Positions 13,400-25,960 of a stretch of 64,000 bases of DNA are shown here, in pieces (positions within the stretch are counted from its first letter, which is position 1; each line of letters starts with the position of its first letter). A model generated the notes under the pieces. That model had not been told where the DNA came from. It worked only from the letters and a program-made list of their open reading frames with translations, and made no database searches. The stretch comes from Megascapheus bottae (taxonomy: Eukaryota > Chordata > Mammalia > Rodentia > Geomyidae). Position numbers and translations under genes: made by a program. The stretch is from positions 85,001 through 149,000 of the forward strand of contig JANJXV010000131.1 in NCBI GenBank assembly GCA_024803745.1, given 5' to 3'.

Positions 13400-15480
13400 T
13401 AACCATAAACTTAACCCTATCCCTTACCCTTAACCTAACCCTAACCGTAACCCTAAACCTTACCCTAAACCTAACCCTAACCCTAACCCTAAACCTTACC
13501 CTAACCGTAACCCTAACCCCAACCCTTACCCTAACCCAAACCTAACACTAACCCTTACCCTTACCTAACCCTAACCCTAAACCTAAACTTAACCCAATCC
13601 CTTACACTTAACCTAACCCTAACCCTAACCCTAACCCTTACCCTAACCCTAACCCTAACCCTAACCCTTACCCTTACCCTAACCCTAACGCTAACACTTA
13701 CCTTAAACCTAATCCTAAACCTAAACCTAACCTTAACCCTAACCCTAACCCTAACCCTTACCCTTACCCTAACTCTAACCCTAACCCTTACCCTTACTCT
13801 ACCCCTTAACCTAAACCTAAACCTAACCCTAACCCTAAACCTAACCCTAAACTTAACCCTAACCCCAACCCTTGCCCTTACCCTAACCCTAAAACTTACC
13901 CTAAACCTAACCCTAAACCTTAACCCTAAACCTCACACTTAACCTAATCCTAACCCAAAACCTAACCCTAACCCTAAGCCTTATCCTAACCCCTAACCCT
14001 AACCCTAACCTTTACCCTTACCTTAACCATAACCCTAAACCTAACCTTTTCCCTTACCCTAACGCTAACCCTCACCCTAACCCTAACCCTAACCCTAACA
14101 CATACCTTTATCCTACCCCTAAACCTAACCCTAACCGTAACTCTACACCTAACCCTAACGCTAACCCTAAACCTAACCCTAACCCTAACATAACCATTAC
14201 CCTAACCCGAATCCTAACCCTAACCCCTAACCCTAACCCTTATCCTAACCCTTACCCTTACCTTAACACTAACCCTAACCCTAACCCTTACCCTTACCCT
14301 AGCGCTAACCCTAACCCTTACCCAAACCCTAACCCTAACACTAACCCTAACTGTAAACCAAATCCTAACCCTAACCCTACCCCTAACCCTAACCCTTACC
14401 CTTACCCTAGCACTAACCCTAACCCTAACCCAAACCCTAACCCTAACCCTAACCCTAAACCTTACCCTAACCCTAACCCTAACCCTACCCCTAACCCTAA
14501 CCCTTACCCTTACCCTAACCCTAACCCTAAACCAAATCCTAACCCTAACCCTAACCCTAACCCTAAACCTTACCCTAAACCTAACCCTAATCCTACACCT
14601 ACACCTAGGCCTAAACCTACCTTAACCCTAAACCTAACCCTAACCCTAAACCTTACCCTAACCCTAACCCTAACCTTAACCCCAACCCTAAACCTAACCC
14701 TAACCCTAACCCTAACCCTATCCCTTATCCTAACTCTAACCCTAACCCTTACCCTAACCCTAATCCTAACCCCTACCCCTATCCCTTACCCTAACCCTAA
14801 CCCTAACCCTAACCCTTACCCTCACCCTAACCCTAATCCTAACTCTAACCCTAACCCTAAACCTAACCCTTACCCTAAACCTAACCCTAACCCTAACCCT
14901 TACCCTAACCCTAACCCTAACTCTAACCCTAACCCTAAACCTAACCCTTACCCTAAACCTAACCATAACCCTAACCCTTACCCTAACCCTAACCCTAACT
15001 CTAACCCTAACCCTAAAACTAACCCTAAGCCTTACCCTAAACCTAACCCTAACCCTTATCCTCACCCTAAACCTAACCCTAACCCTAACCTAAAACTTAA
15101 CCCTAACCCTTACCCTAACCCTAACCCCTACTCTTATCTAAACCTAACCCTAAACAGAACCCTAACCCTAAAACTAACCCTAACCCTAACCCTAACACTT
15201 ACCCTTACAATAACCCTAACCCTAACCCTTAACCTAAACCTAAACCTAACCCTAACCCTAGCCTTACCCTAACACTAAACCTAACACTAACCCTAACCGT
15301 AACCCTTACCGTTACCCTAACCCTAAGCCTAACCCTAACACTTCCCCTTAGCCTAACCCTAACCATAACCCTAAACCTAACCCTAACCCTAACCCTAACC
15401 CTTACCCTTACCCTAACCCTAAGCCTAAACCTAACCCTAACCCTTACCCTTACCCTCACCCTAACCCTAACCTTAATGCT
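13400..15480. repeat. Shortened third copy (C) of the ~7 kb higher-order repeat
   Basis: Landmarks of A and B recur in order: an AACCCAAAACC...AAGCCTTA stretch at ~13,950-13,985, CTAACGCTAACCCTCACC with ACACAT at 14,098, TAGCGCTAACC near 14,299, CCTAGG at 14,604, AAACAGAA at 15,152, and CCGTAACCCTTACCGTTACC at 15,297. The copy then passes directly to the TTAATGCTAACC landmark at ~15,473, which in A and B lies ~3 kb further on. An internal segment equivalent to roughly 1.9-4.9 kb of copy A therefore appears to be missing. The left edge is approximate. Confidence 0.7.
14604..15159. repeat. CCTAGGCC-to-AAACAGAA module in copy C
   Basis: CCTAGG at 14,604 preceded by a CCTACACCTACA string, and AAACAGAA at 15,152. 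The spacing of 548 is 24-29 bases longer than in other copies, consistent with four or five extra units. Confidence 0.72.
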
Positions 15481-16300
15481 AACCCAAACCCTAACTCTAA
15501 CCTTAACCCTAACCCTTATCCTAACCCTAACCCTAAACGTAACTCTAAACTTAACCCTTACCCTTACCCTAACCCTAAAACTAAAACTAACCCTAACCCT
15601 TACCCTTACCCTAACCCTAACCCTAACCGTAACCCAAACCCTAACCTTAACCCTAACCATTACCTTACCCTAACCCTAACACTAACCCTAAACCTAACCC
15701 TCTCCGTAACCCTAACCCTTACCCTTATCCTAACCCTCAACCTAACCCTAAAAATAACCCTTACACTTACCCTAACCCTAACCCTAAACCTAACCCTAAC
15801 CTTTACCTTTACCCTAACCCTAACCCTAAACCTTACCCTTAACCTACCCCTAACTCTCAACCTGAACCTAAACCTAACCCTAATTCTAACCCTCACCCTA
15901 ACTCTAAACCTAACCCTAACCCTAACCCTAACCCTAACACTAACTCTAACCCTTACCCTTACCCTGACCCTACCTCTAAACCTAACCCTAACCCTAACCC
16001 TAACACTTACCCTAATCCTAACCTTAACCGTAACGTTTACCTTACCCTCACCCTAAACTTAATCCCAACCCTAAACCGAACCCTAACCCTAACCCTTACC
16101 CTAACACATACCCTAACCCTAATCCTAACCCTAACACTTAACCTTACACTAACCCTAACCCTAAACCTAACCCTTACCCTTACCCTAATCCTAACCCTAA
16201 ACCTAACCCTAACCTTAACCCTAAACCTAATCCTAACCCTTCCCCTTACCCTATCCCTAACCCTCAACCTAACACTAACCCTAACCCTAAGCCTAACCCT
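15470..16300. repeat. ACGTTT-family segment, copy 2
   Basis: Matches copy 1 in order: TTAATGCTAACC at ~15,473, TTAACCTACCCCTAAC near 15,839, CTCTCAACCTGAACC near 15,853, CCCTGACCC near 15,963, CCGTAACGTTTACC at ~16,028, then AACTTAATCCCAACC. Offset to copy 1 is 3,613 at the left landmark and 3,742 at the ACGTTT landmark. Confidence 0.75.
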
Positions 16301-17429
16301 TACCCCAAACCTAACCCTAAACCTAATCCTAACACTAACCCTACCCCTAACCCCTAACCCAAACCCTAACCCTAACCCTAACCCTTATCCTAACCCTAAC
16401 CCTAACCCTAACCCTAACCCTAACCATTATCCTAACCCTAAACCTAATCCAAACCCTAACCCTTACCCTACCCTAACACTAAACCTAACCCTAACACTAA
16501 CACTAACACTAACCTTAATCCTAACCCTAACCCGTACCCTAACCCTAACCCCAAACCTTACCCTTACCCTTTACCTAACCCTAACCTTAACCTTAACCAT
16601 AACCCTAAACCTCAACCTAACCCTTAACCTTAAACTAACCCTAACCCTAAACCTAACCCGAAACCTAACCCTATCCCTAACACTAAATCTTATCATTACC
16701 CTAACCCTAACCCTAAACCTAACCCTAACTTTAACACTAACCCCTAACCCTAACCCTAACCCTAACCCTAAACCTTACCCTTTACCTAACGCTAACCCTA
16801 AGCTTAGTGCTAACCCTAACCCTAACACTAACCCTTCCCCTAGACCTAAACCTAATTCTTACCATAACCCTAACACTAACCCTAACCCTTACCCTTTCCC
16901 TAACTCTAACCCTAACCCTTACCCTTACATTATTCCTAACCCTAACCCTAACCCTAACACTTACCCTAACCCTAAACCTAACCCTAACCCTTACCCTTTC
17001 CGTAACCCTAAACCTAAAATTAACCCCAACCCTAAACCTAAACCTAACGCTAACCCTAACAATTACCCCTGCCCGAACACTAACACTAACCCTAACCCTA
17101 ATACCTAAACTTACCCTAACCCTAAACGTAACTGTAACCCTTATCCTAACCCTAACCCTAACCCTAAGCCTTAAAATAACCCTAACCCCTAACCCTAACC
17201 ATTACCCTAACCCTAACCCAAAACCTTACCCTTATCCTAACCCTAATCCTAACTCTAACCCTAACCCAAAACCTAACACTAACCCTCACCCTAACGCTAA
17301 CCCTAACCCTTACTCTAAACTTAACCCTAACCTCAAACTTAACCCTAACCCTTACCCTAAGCCTAACCCTTACCCTTACCCTAACGCTAACCTTACCTTA
17401 ACCCTAATCCTAACCCTAAACCTAACCTT

Positions 17430-18000
17430 AACCCTAAACCTTATCCTTTACCTAATGCTAACCTTAACCCTAACCCTAAACCTACCCCTAACCCTCAACC
17501 TGAACCTAACCCTAACCCTAAACCTAACCCTCACCCTAACTCTAAACCTAACCCTAACCCTAAACCTAACCCTAACACTAACCCTAACCCTTACCCTTAA
17601 CCTGACCCTAACTCTAAACCTAACCCTAACCCTAACCCTAACACTTACCCTAATCCTAACCTTAACCGTAACGTTTACCCTTACCCTAACCCTAAACTTA
17701 ATCCCAACCGTAAACCGAACCCTAACCCTAACCCTTACCCTAACACTTACCCTAACCCTAACACTTAACCTTACACTAACCCTAACCCTAACTCTAACCC
17801 TTACCCTTACCCTAACCCTAACCCTAACTCTAACCCTTGCCCTAACCCTAACCCTAACTCTAACCCTTACACTTACCCTAACCCTAACCCTAACTCTAAC
17901 CCCTACCCTAAACCTAAACCTAACCCTTACCCTAAACCTAACCCTAACCCTTACTCTTACCCTAACCCTAACCCTAACTCTAACCCTAACCGAAAACTAA
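17430..18000. repeat. ACGTTT-family segment, copy 3
   Basis: AAACCTACCCCTAACC and CCCTCAACCTGAACC at ~17,480-17,507, AACCTGACCC near 17,600, CCGTAACGTTTACCC at ~17,666, then AACTTAATCCCAACCGTAAACC. Offset to copy 2 is 1,638 at ACGTTT. The right end (17,810-17,990) consists of short repeats ending in CCTAACTCTAACCC-type strings. Confidence 0.72.
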
Positions 18001-20163
18001 CCCTAACCCTTACCCTAACCCTAACCTTAACACTTATCCTAACCCTAACCCTAACCCTAACCTCAAACTTAACCCTAACCCTTACCCTAACCCTAACCCC
18101 TACCCTTACCTAAACCTAACCCTAAACCTAACACTAACCCTCACCCTAACGCTAACCCTAACACCTACTCTACACTTAACCCTAACCTCAAACCTAACCC
18201 TAACTCAAACCCTCAGTTTAACCCTTACCCTTACCCTAACGCTAACCCTTACCTTAACCCTAACCCTAACCCTAAACCTAACCCTAACCCTAAACCTAAC
18301 TCTAACACTAACGCTAACACTAACCTTAACCCTAAACCTTACCTAACCCTAACCCTAACCCTTACCCTAACCCTAACCCTAACCTTAACCCTAACCCTAA
18401 CCCTTACCCTTACTCTAACCCTAAAACTAACCCTTACCCGAACCATAACCCTAACCTTTACCCTAAGCCTAACCCTAACCCTAAACGTATACCTAACTCT
18501 AACTCTTACCCTAACCCTAAAAATTACCCTAACCCTAACCCTAATCCTAAACCAAACCCTGACCCTAATCCTAACCCTAACCCTAACCCTAAATCAAACC
18601 CTAACCCTAACCCTAACCCTTACCCTTACGCTAAACCTAACCGTAACACTTATCTTTACCCTCACCCTAACCCTAAACTTAACCCTAACCCTAACCCTAA
18701 TCCTAACCCTAACCTTAACCCTAAACCTTATTCTTACCTAACCCTAACCCTCACCCAACCCTAAACCTAACCCTAACCCCTAACCCTAACCCTTACCCTA
18801 ACCCTAACCCTTAACCTAACCCTAACCATGACCCTAATCCTAACCCTTACCCTTACCCTAACCCTAAACCTAACCCTAACCATAACCCGAACACTAAGCC
18901 TAAACCTAACTCTTACCTAACCCTAACCCTAACCATTACCCTAACCTTAACACTGACCCTAACCCTAATCTTAACCCTAACCCTAACCTTAACCCTAAAA
19001 CTTATACTTACCCTAACTCTAAACCTAAACCTTACCCTAAACCTTACCCTAACCTTAACCCATAACCCTAACCCTTACCTTAACCCTAACCCTAACTATA
19101 ACCCTAACCCTAAAACTAACCCTAACCCTAACCCTAACTGTAACCCTTACCGTTACCTTAACCCTAAGCCTAACCCTTACCCTTAACCTAACCCTAACCC
19201 TAACCCAAACCCTAACCTTAGCCCTAACCATTAGCCTTACCCTAACCCCAACCCTAAACCTAACCCTCTCCATAACCCTAACCCTTACCCTTACCCTAAC
19301 CCAAAACCTAACCCTTACCCTTAACCTAACCCTAACCCTAACCCTAAACCTAACCCTAACCTTTACCTTTACCCTAATCCTAACCCTAAAACTTACCCTT
19401 AACCTACCAATAACCCTCAACCTAAACCTAACTCTAACCCTAAACCTAACCCTCACCTAAACCCTAAACCTAACCCTAACCCTAACCCTAACCCTAACAC
19501 TAACACTAACACTAACCCTAACCTTTACCCTTACCCTAACCCTAACTCTAACCCTTGCCCTAACACTTACACTAACCCTAACGCTAACCCTAACATTAAC
19601 ACTTACCCTTACCCTAACCCTAACCCTAACCCTAACCCTTACCCTAACACTAACCCTAACCCTTACCCTAACCCTAACGCTAACCCTAACCCTAACCCCT
19701 AACCCTAACTCTTAACCTAACCCTACCCCTAACCCTAACCCTTACCCTATCCCTAACGCTAACAGTAACCCTAACCCCTAACCCTAACTCTTAACCTAAC
19801 CCTAATCCTTACCCTAACCCTTAACCTAACCCTAACCCTAACCCTAACCCTCACACTAACACTAACCCCAACCCTAACCCTTACCCTTATACTAACCCTA
19901 ATCGAACACTAACCCCTAACCCTAACCCTTACACTAACCATAACCCTAAACCTAACCCTTACCCTAACCCTCAAACTAACCCTAACCCTTACCCTAACCC
20001 TAACCCTAACTCTTATCCTAACCCTAACCCTAACCCTAACCCTAACCCTAACGTCAAACTTAACCCTAACCCTTACCCTAACCCTAACCCCTACCCTTAC
20101 CTAAACCTAACCCTAAACCTAACCCTAACCCTAAAACTATCCCTAACCCTAACCCTAACACTT

Positions 20164-20194
<31 letters not shown>

Positions 20195-23100
20195 CCCTTA
20201 TCCTAAACCTAACCCTAACCCTAACCCTAACCCTTACCCTAACCCTAACTCTAAACCTAACCCTAACCCCTAACCCTAACCCTTACCTTAACCCTAACAT
20301 TAACCCCAACCCTAACTATAACCCTAACCCTAAAACTAAACCTAACCCTAACCCTAACTGTAACCCTAACCCTTACCCTTACCGAACCCTAACCCTAAAC
20401 CTAACCCTAATTCTAACCATATCCCTTACCCTAACCCTACCCTTAACCCTAACCCTTACCTTTACCCTCACCCTAATCCTATCCCTAACCCTAAACCTAA
20501 ACCTAACCCTAACCCTTACCATAACCCTAACTCTAACCCTAACCTAACCCTTACCCTTACCCTAACCCTATCCCTAAACTTAACCCTAACCCTAACCATC
20601 ACCCTAAACCTTACCCTTACCCTAACCCTAATCCTAAACCTAACCCTAACCTTAACCCTATCCCTAACCCTAACCTTTACCCTTACACTAAACCTAAATC
20701 TAACCTTTACCTAAAACCTAACCCTAACCCTAACCCTAACCCTTAACCTTACCTTAACCGTAACCATAACCCTAACCCTTACACTTACGCTAACGCTATC
20801 TCTAACCCGAAACCTACCCCTAACCCTAACCTTACCCTTAACCTACCCCTAACCCTAACCTTAACCCCAACCCTAAACCTAACCCTAACACTAACCTTAA
20901 CCCCAACCCTAAACCTAACCCTAACCCTAACCCTAACCCTAACCATAACCCTTACCCTAAACCTAAGCCTAACCCTAACCCTAACCCTTACACTTACATT
21001 AACCCTAACCCTAACCCTAACCCCTAACCCTAACCATTACCCTAACCCTAACCATAACCCTTACCCTTACGCTAACCTCACAAAAACTCTAACCGTAACC
21101 CTAACCCTAACCCTAACACTTACCCTAACCCTAACCCTTACCCTAACCCTAATCCTAACCGTAACCTCAACCTTAACACAAAAACCAAACCTAACCCTTA
21201 TCCTTACCCTTACCCTAAACCTAACACTAAACTTAACCTAACCCTAACCATAACACTTACCCTTACCCTAACCCAACCCTAAACCTAACCCGAACCCTAA
21301 CACTAACCCTTACCCTTACCTTAACCCTAATCCTAAAACTAACCCAAACTCTAACCCTAAACCTAACACATAACCCTAACCATTACCCTAACCCTAACCC
21401 TAATACTTACCCTTAACCTAACACTAACCCTAACACTAACCCTTACACTAACACTAACCCTAACCCTAACTTTTACCACAACCCTAACCCTAACCCTAAC
21501 ACTAACCCTAACCCTTACCCTAACCCCAACCCTAACCCCTAAACCTAACCTTACCCTAACACTAACCCTAACCGTAACTCTTACCATTACCCTTACCCTA
21601 ACCCTAACTCTAACGCTAACCCTAACCATAATCCTAACCCTTACCCTTACCCTAACCCTAGCCCTAACCCTAAACCTAAACCTAACCCTAATCCTAACCC
21701 TTACACTTACCCTAACCCTAACCCTAAACCTAACCCTAACCCTTACCCTTACCCTAACCCTAACCCTAAACTTAACCCTAACCCTAAACCTAAACTTAAC
21801 CCTAAACCTTATCCTTTCCCCAACCCTAACCCTAACCCTAACGCTAAACCTAACCCTTACCCTTACCCTTACCCTAAACCTAACCCTAAACCTAACCCTA
21901 ACCCATACCCTAACCCTAACCCTAAACCTAACCGTAACACGAACCCTCACCTTAACCCCAACCCTAAACTTAACCCTAACCCTAACCCTTACCCTAACAC
22001 TTACCCTAACCCTTATCATTACCCTAACCCTAACCCTAAACCTAACCCTAACCCTAACCCTATACCTAAACCTAACCCTTACCCTAACCCTAACCCTTAC
22101 CCTTACCCTAATCCTAACCCTAAACCTAACCCTAACACTAACCCTTACCCTTACCCTAACCCTAACCCTAAACCTAACCCTTACCCTTACCCTCACCCTA
22201 ACCCTAATCTTAATGCTAACCCTAACCCTAACTCTAACTTTAAACGTAAACCTTATCCTAACCCTAACCCTAACCCTAACCCTAAACTTAACCCTTACTC
22301 TTACTCTAAATCTAACCCTAAACCTAACCCTAACACTTACCGTTACCCTAACCCTATCCCTAACCCTAACCTAAACAATAATCTTAACCCTAACCCTTAC
22401 ACTTACCCTAACCCAAATCCTAACCCTAAACCTAACCCTAAACGTAACCCTAACGCTTACCCTTACCGTAACCCTTACCCTAACCCTAATCCGAACCCCT
22501 AACCATAATCCTAACACTAACCCTTACCCTTACCTTAACCCTAAACCTAAACCTAACCCTAACCCTAACTTTAACACTTACCCTAATCCTAACCTTAAAC
22601 CTAACCTTTACCCTTACCTTAACCCTAACCCTAAACTTAACCCCAACCCTAAACCTAACCCTAACCCTAACCCTTACCCTAACACTCAGCCTAAACCTAA
22701 CCCTAACCCTAACCCTAATCCTTACCCTTACCCTAACCCTAACCCTAACCCTAACCCTTACCCTAACCCTAACCCTAACCCTAACCCTTACCCTAACCCT
22801 AACGCTAACCCTAAACTTAACCCTAACATCAACCCTTAACCTAACCCTAACCCTGACCCTAACCCTAACCCTAACACTTACCCTTACCCTAAATCTAAAC
22901 CTAACTCTAATCCTAACCCGAACCCTAAACCTAACCCTTACCCTAACCATAACCGTAATCCTTAACCTAATCCGAACCCTAACCCTAACCCTAACCTTAA
23001 CCCTAACCCTAACACTAACCCTAACCCTTACCCTTACCCTAACACTAACTCTGAAACTAACCCTAACCCTAAACCTAACCCTAACCTTAACCCTAAACCT

Positions 23101-23400
23101 AACCTTCACCCTTGCCCTTACCCTAACCCTAACCGTCAACCTAACCCTAAACCTAACCTTAAGCCTAACCCTTACCCTTACCCTATCCCTAACCCGAAAC
23201 CTAACCCTAACCCTAACCCTAACCCTTACCCTTATCCTAAAAATAACCCTAACCCTAACACTTACCCTTACCCTAATCCCGACCCTAACCCTAACCCTTA
23301 CCCTAACCCTAACCCTAACCCTTATCCTAACCCTGACCCTAACCCTAAACCTTACCCTAACCCTAACCCTAACCTTAAACCCTAACCCTAACCCTTACCC
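18000..23400. repeat. Degenerate hexamer array without a traced long partner
   Basis: Apart from the partial copy at 19,055-19,500, I see only ordinary degenerate units and short recurring strings here. Examples are CCTCAAACTTAACC with CCCCTACCCTTACC near 18,060 and 20,045. Variant density looks high, with many CCTAAA, CACTAA and GCTAA units. No gene, RNA or mobile element is visible. Confidence 0.6.
19055..19500. repeat. ACGTTT-family segment, partial copy 4
   Basis: Shares the left half only: TGTAACCCTTACCGTTACC at ~19,139, CCCTCTCCATAACC near 19,263, and ACTTACCCTTAACCTACC near 19,391 with CCCTCAACC at ~19,414. The CCCTGACC and ACGTTT landmarks do not follow, so the copy is truncated or strongly diverged. 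Confidence 0.6.
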
Positions 23401-23900
23401 TAAACCTTACCCTTCCCTAACCCTTACATTTACGCTAACCTAACCAAAACTCTAACCCTACCCCTAACACTAACCCAAACCCTAACCCTAAATTCAACCT
23501 TAACACTAACCCTAACCCTAACCCTAACCCTAATCCTTACCCTTACCCTAAACCTAACACTAAAACTAATCCTAACCCTAACCCTTACCCTTACCCTAAC
23601 CCAACCCTAAACCTTACCCTAACCCTAACCCTAACCCTTACCCTTAACCTAACCCGAACCCTAAACCTAACCCTAAATCTAACCCTACACAAAACCCCTA
23701 ACCCTAAACCTAACCCTAACCCTTACCCTAACCCTATCCCTAACACTAACCCTAACCCTAAAAGTTACCCTTAACTTAACACTAACCCTAACACTAACAC
23801 TTACACTAACACTAACAGTAACCCTAACCCTAATCCTAACACTAACCCTACCACTTACCCTAACCCTAACACTACCCCTAGTCAAACCCTTACCCTAACC
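23400..23900. repeat. Mosaic segment type a, copy 1
   Basis: CTAACCAAAACTC near 23,440 is followed by an AAAAGTTACCCTTAACTTAAC string at ~23,760 and several TAACACTAACAC units. The same order lies at 30,720 and 31,045, offsets 7,279 and 7,285. The near-constant spacing shows block duplication. Confidence 0.78.
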
Positions 23901-24049
23901 CTAACCCTAAAACTAACCGTAACCCTTACCCTTACCCTAATCCTAACCCTAACTCTAACCCTAACCCTAATCCTAAACCTTACCCTTATCCTAACCCTAA
24001 CCCTAACCATAACCCTAAACCTTACCCTAAACCTAACCCTAACCCTAAC

Positions 24050-24400
24050 CCCTAACCCCAAACCTTACCCTAACCCTAACCCTAAACCTAATCTAACCCT
24101 TACCCTTAACCTAACCCTACAAATAACTCTAAACCTAACCCTAACATTAAACCTTACCCTAACCCTAACCCTAACCCTAACTCTAACCTCAACCTTAACA
24201 CTAACCCTAACCCTAGCTCTAACTCTAACCCTTACCCAAAACCTAACCCTAAACCTAACCCTAAACCTAAGACTAACCCTAACCCTAACCCGTACTTTTA
24301 CCCTAACCCTAACCCTAAACCTAACACTAACCCTAAACCTAAACCTAATCCTAACCCTAACCGTAACCCCTAACCCTAACCCTAACCCCTAATCCTAAGC
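24050..24400. repeat. Mosaic segment type b, copy 1
   Basis: CAAATAACTCTAAACC at ~24,120, CCTAGCTCTAACTC at ~24,212 and CCTAAGACTAACC near 24,265. The same order appears at 26,950-27,280 and 32,080-32,400. Confidence 0.75.
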
Positions 24401-24589
24401 CTAACCTTAACCCTAAACCTAACCATAACCCTAACACTAAACCTTACCCTTACCCTAAACTTAACCCTAACCTTAACCGCAACCCTAAATCTAACCCTCA
24501 CCCTAACTCTTACCCTAACCCTAAACCTAGCCCTAACCCTAACCCTAACACTTACCCTTACCCTAACCCTAACCGTAACCCTAACCCTT

Positions 24590-25250
24590 ATCCTAACCCT
24601 AACACTAATCCTAAACTAACCCTTACCCTAACTCTAACCCTAACCCTAACCCTAAACCTAAAACTAAGTATTACCCTTACCCTAACCATTAACATAATTC
24701 CAACCCTAACCCTAACCCTAACCCTTACCCTAAACCTAAGGCTAACCCTAACCCTTACCCTTACCCTAACCCTAAACCTAACCCTAACCCTAACCCTAAC
24801 CATTACCCTTACCCTAACCCTAAACCTAACTCTAACCCTAACCCTAACCCTTACCCTTACCTTAACCCTAACCCTAAACCTAACCCTTACCCTTACTGTA
24901 ACACTAACCCTAACCCTAACCATAACATTAACACATACACTTACACTAACCCTAACCCTAACCCTAAACGTAACCCTTACCCTTACCCTAACCATAACCC
25001 TAAACCTAACCCTAGCCCTAACCCTAACCCTTACCCTAACCTAACCCTAATCCTAACACTAACCCTAACCCTAACCCTAACCCTAACCTTACCCTAACCC
25101 TAACCCTAACCTTAACCTTTAACCTTACCCTAACCATAACCCTAAACTTAACTCCAAACCTAAACCTACCCCTAATCCTAACAGTTAACCTAACCCAAAA
25201 CCTAACCCTAATCCTAACCCTTACCCTAACCCTAACCCTAACCCTAAACC
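24590..25250. repeat. Mosaic segment type c, copy 1
   Basis: Marked by a CATTAACACATACAC string near 24,927 and by AACCTTTAACCTTACCC near 25,111, followed by AACTCCAAACCTAAACC. The same series is found at 27,555-28,160 and 34,611-35,240. Confidence 0.72.
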
Positions 25251-25484
25251 GTACCCTTACTCTAACCCTAACCCTGACCCTAACCCTTACCCTAGCCCTA
25301 ACCCTAACCCTAACCCTTACCCTAACCCTATCGCTAACCCTAACCCTAACCCCTAACACCAACCCTTAACCTAAACCTAACCCTGACCCTAACCCTAACC
25401 CTAACCCTTACCCTTACCCTAAATCTAAACCTAACTCTAATCCTAACCCTAACCCTATACCTAACCCTTACCCTAACCCTATCC

Positions 25485-25960
25485 TTACTCTTACCCTAAC
25501 GCTAACCCTAACCCTAATCCTAACACATACCCTTACCCTAACCCTAACCCTAACCGTAACCCTACGCTAACCCTAACCCTAACGCTAACCCAAACGCTAA
25601 CCCTAACCCTAACTCTAACACTTACCCTAACTCTATCCCTAATCCGAACCCTAACCCTTACCCTTACCCTCAACCTAACCCTAACCCTTACCCTAAACCT
25701 AACCCTAACCCTAACCCTAACCCTTACCCTTATCCTAACCCTTACCCTTACTCTAATCCTACCACTAACCCTAACCCTAACCCTAACCCTAACACATATC
25801 CTTACTTTAACCCTAACCGTACCCCTCAACCTAACCCTAACACTAACCCTAACCCTAAACCTAACCCTTACCCTAACCCTACCCTAAGGCTAATCCTTAC
25901 CCTTAACCTAACCCTAACCCTAACCTTAAGCCCAACCCTAAACCTAAACATAAGCCTAAC
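25485..25960. repeat. Mosaic segment type d, copy 1
   Basis: GTAACCCTACGCTAACC at ~25,555 and CCCTACCCTAAGGCTAATCC at ~25,878 match the segment at 29,865-30,340 at a constant offset of 4,380 over about 350 bases. The offset is 4,374 at the left end, i.e. one unit different. Confidence 0.82.

Larger units (their letters stand above)
6567..13400. repeat. Higher-order repeat copy B (~6.8 kb)
   Basis: Colinear partner of the first 6.6 kb. The offset drifts in steps: 6,567 at the start, 6,645 near 781, 6,609 near 892, 7,005 from 1,292 to 1,588, 7,001 near 1,818-2,570, 6,994 near 3,537, 6,969 near 3,871-4,048 and 6,902 at 4,961. Most steps are multiples of 6 (36, 78, 396), as expected for gain or loss of whole hexamers. 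The 396-base jump is explained mainly by the tandem duplication at 7,501-8,280. The match weakens after about 12 kb; the right edge is approximate. Confidence 0.82.

Noticed and set aside
16807..18000. 397-codon + strand open frame as a protein-coding gene
   Set aside because: It reads only Leu-Thr and Pro-Asn pairs with point changes, exactly what CTAACC and CCTAAC give. There is no domain, no codon bias beyond the repeat, and no promoter or splice context.
21363..22196. 277-codon - strand open frame, the longest on that strand
   Set aside because: Same Val-Arg product of the hexamer. The ends are set by chance changes that create ATG or shift into the TAG frame.
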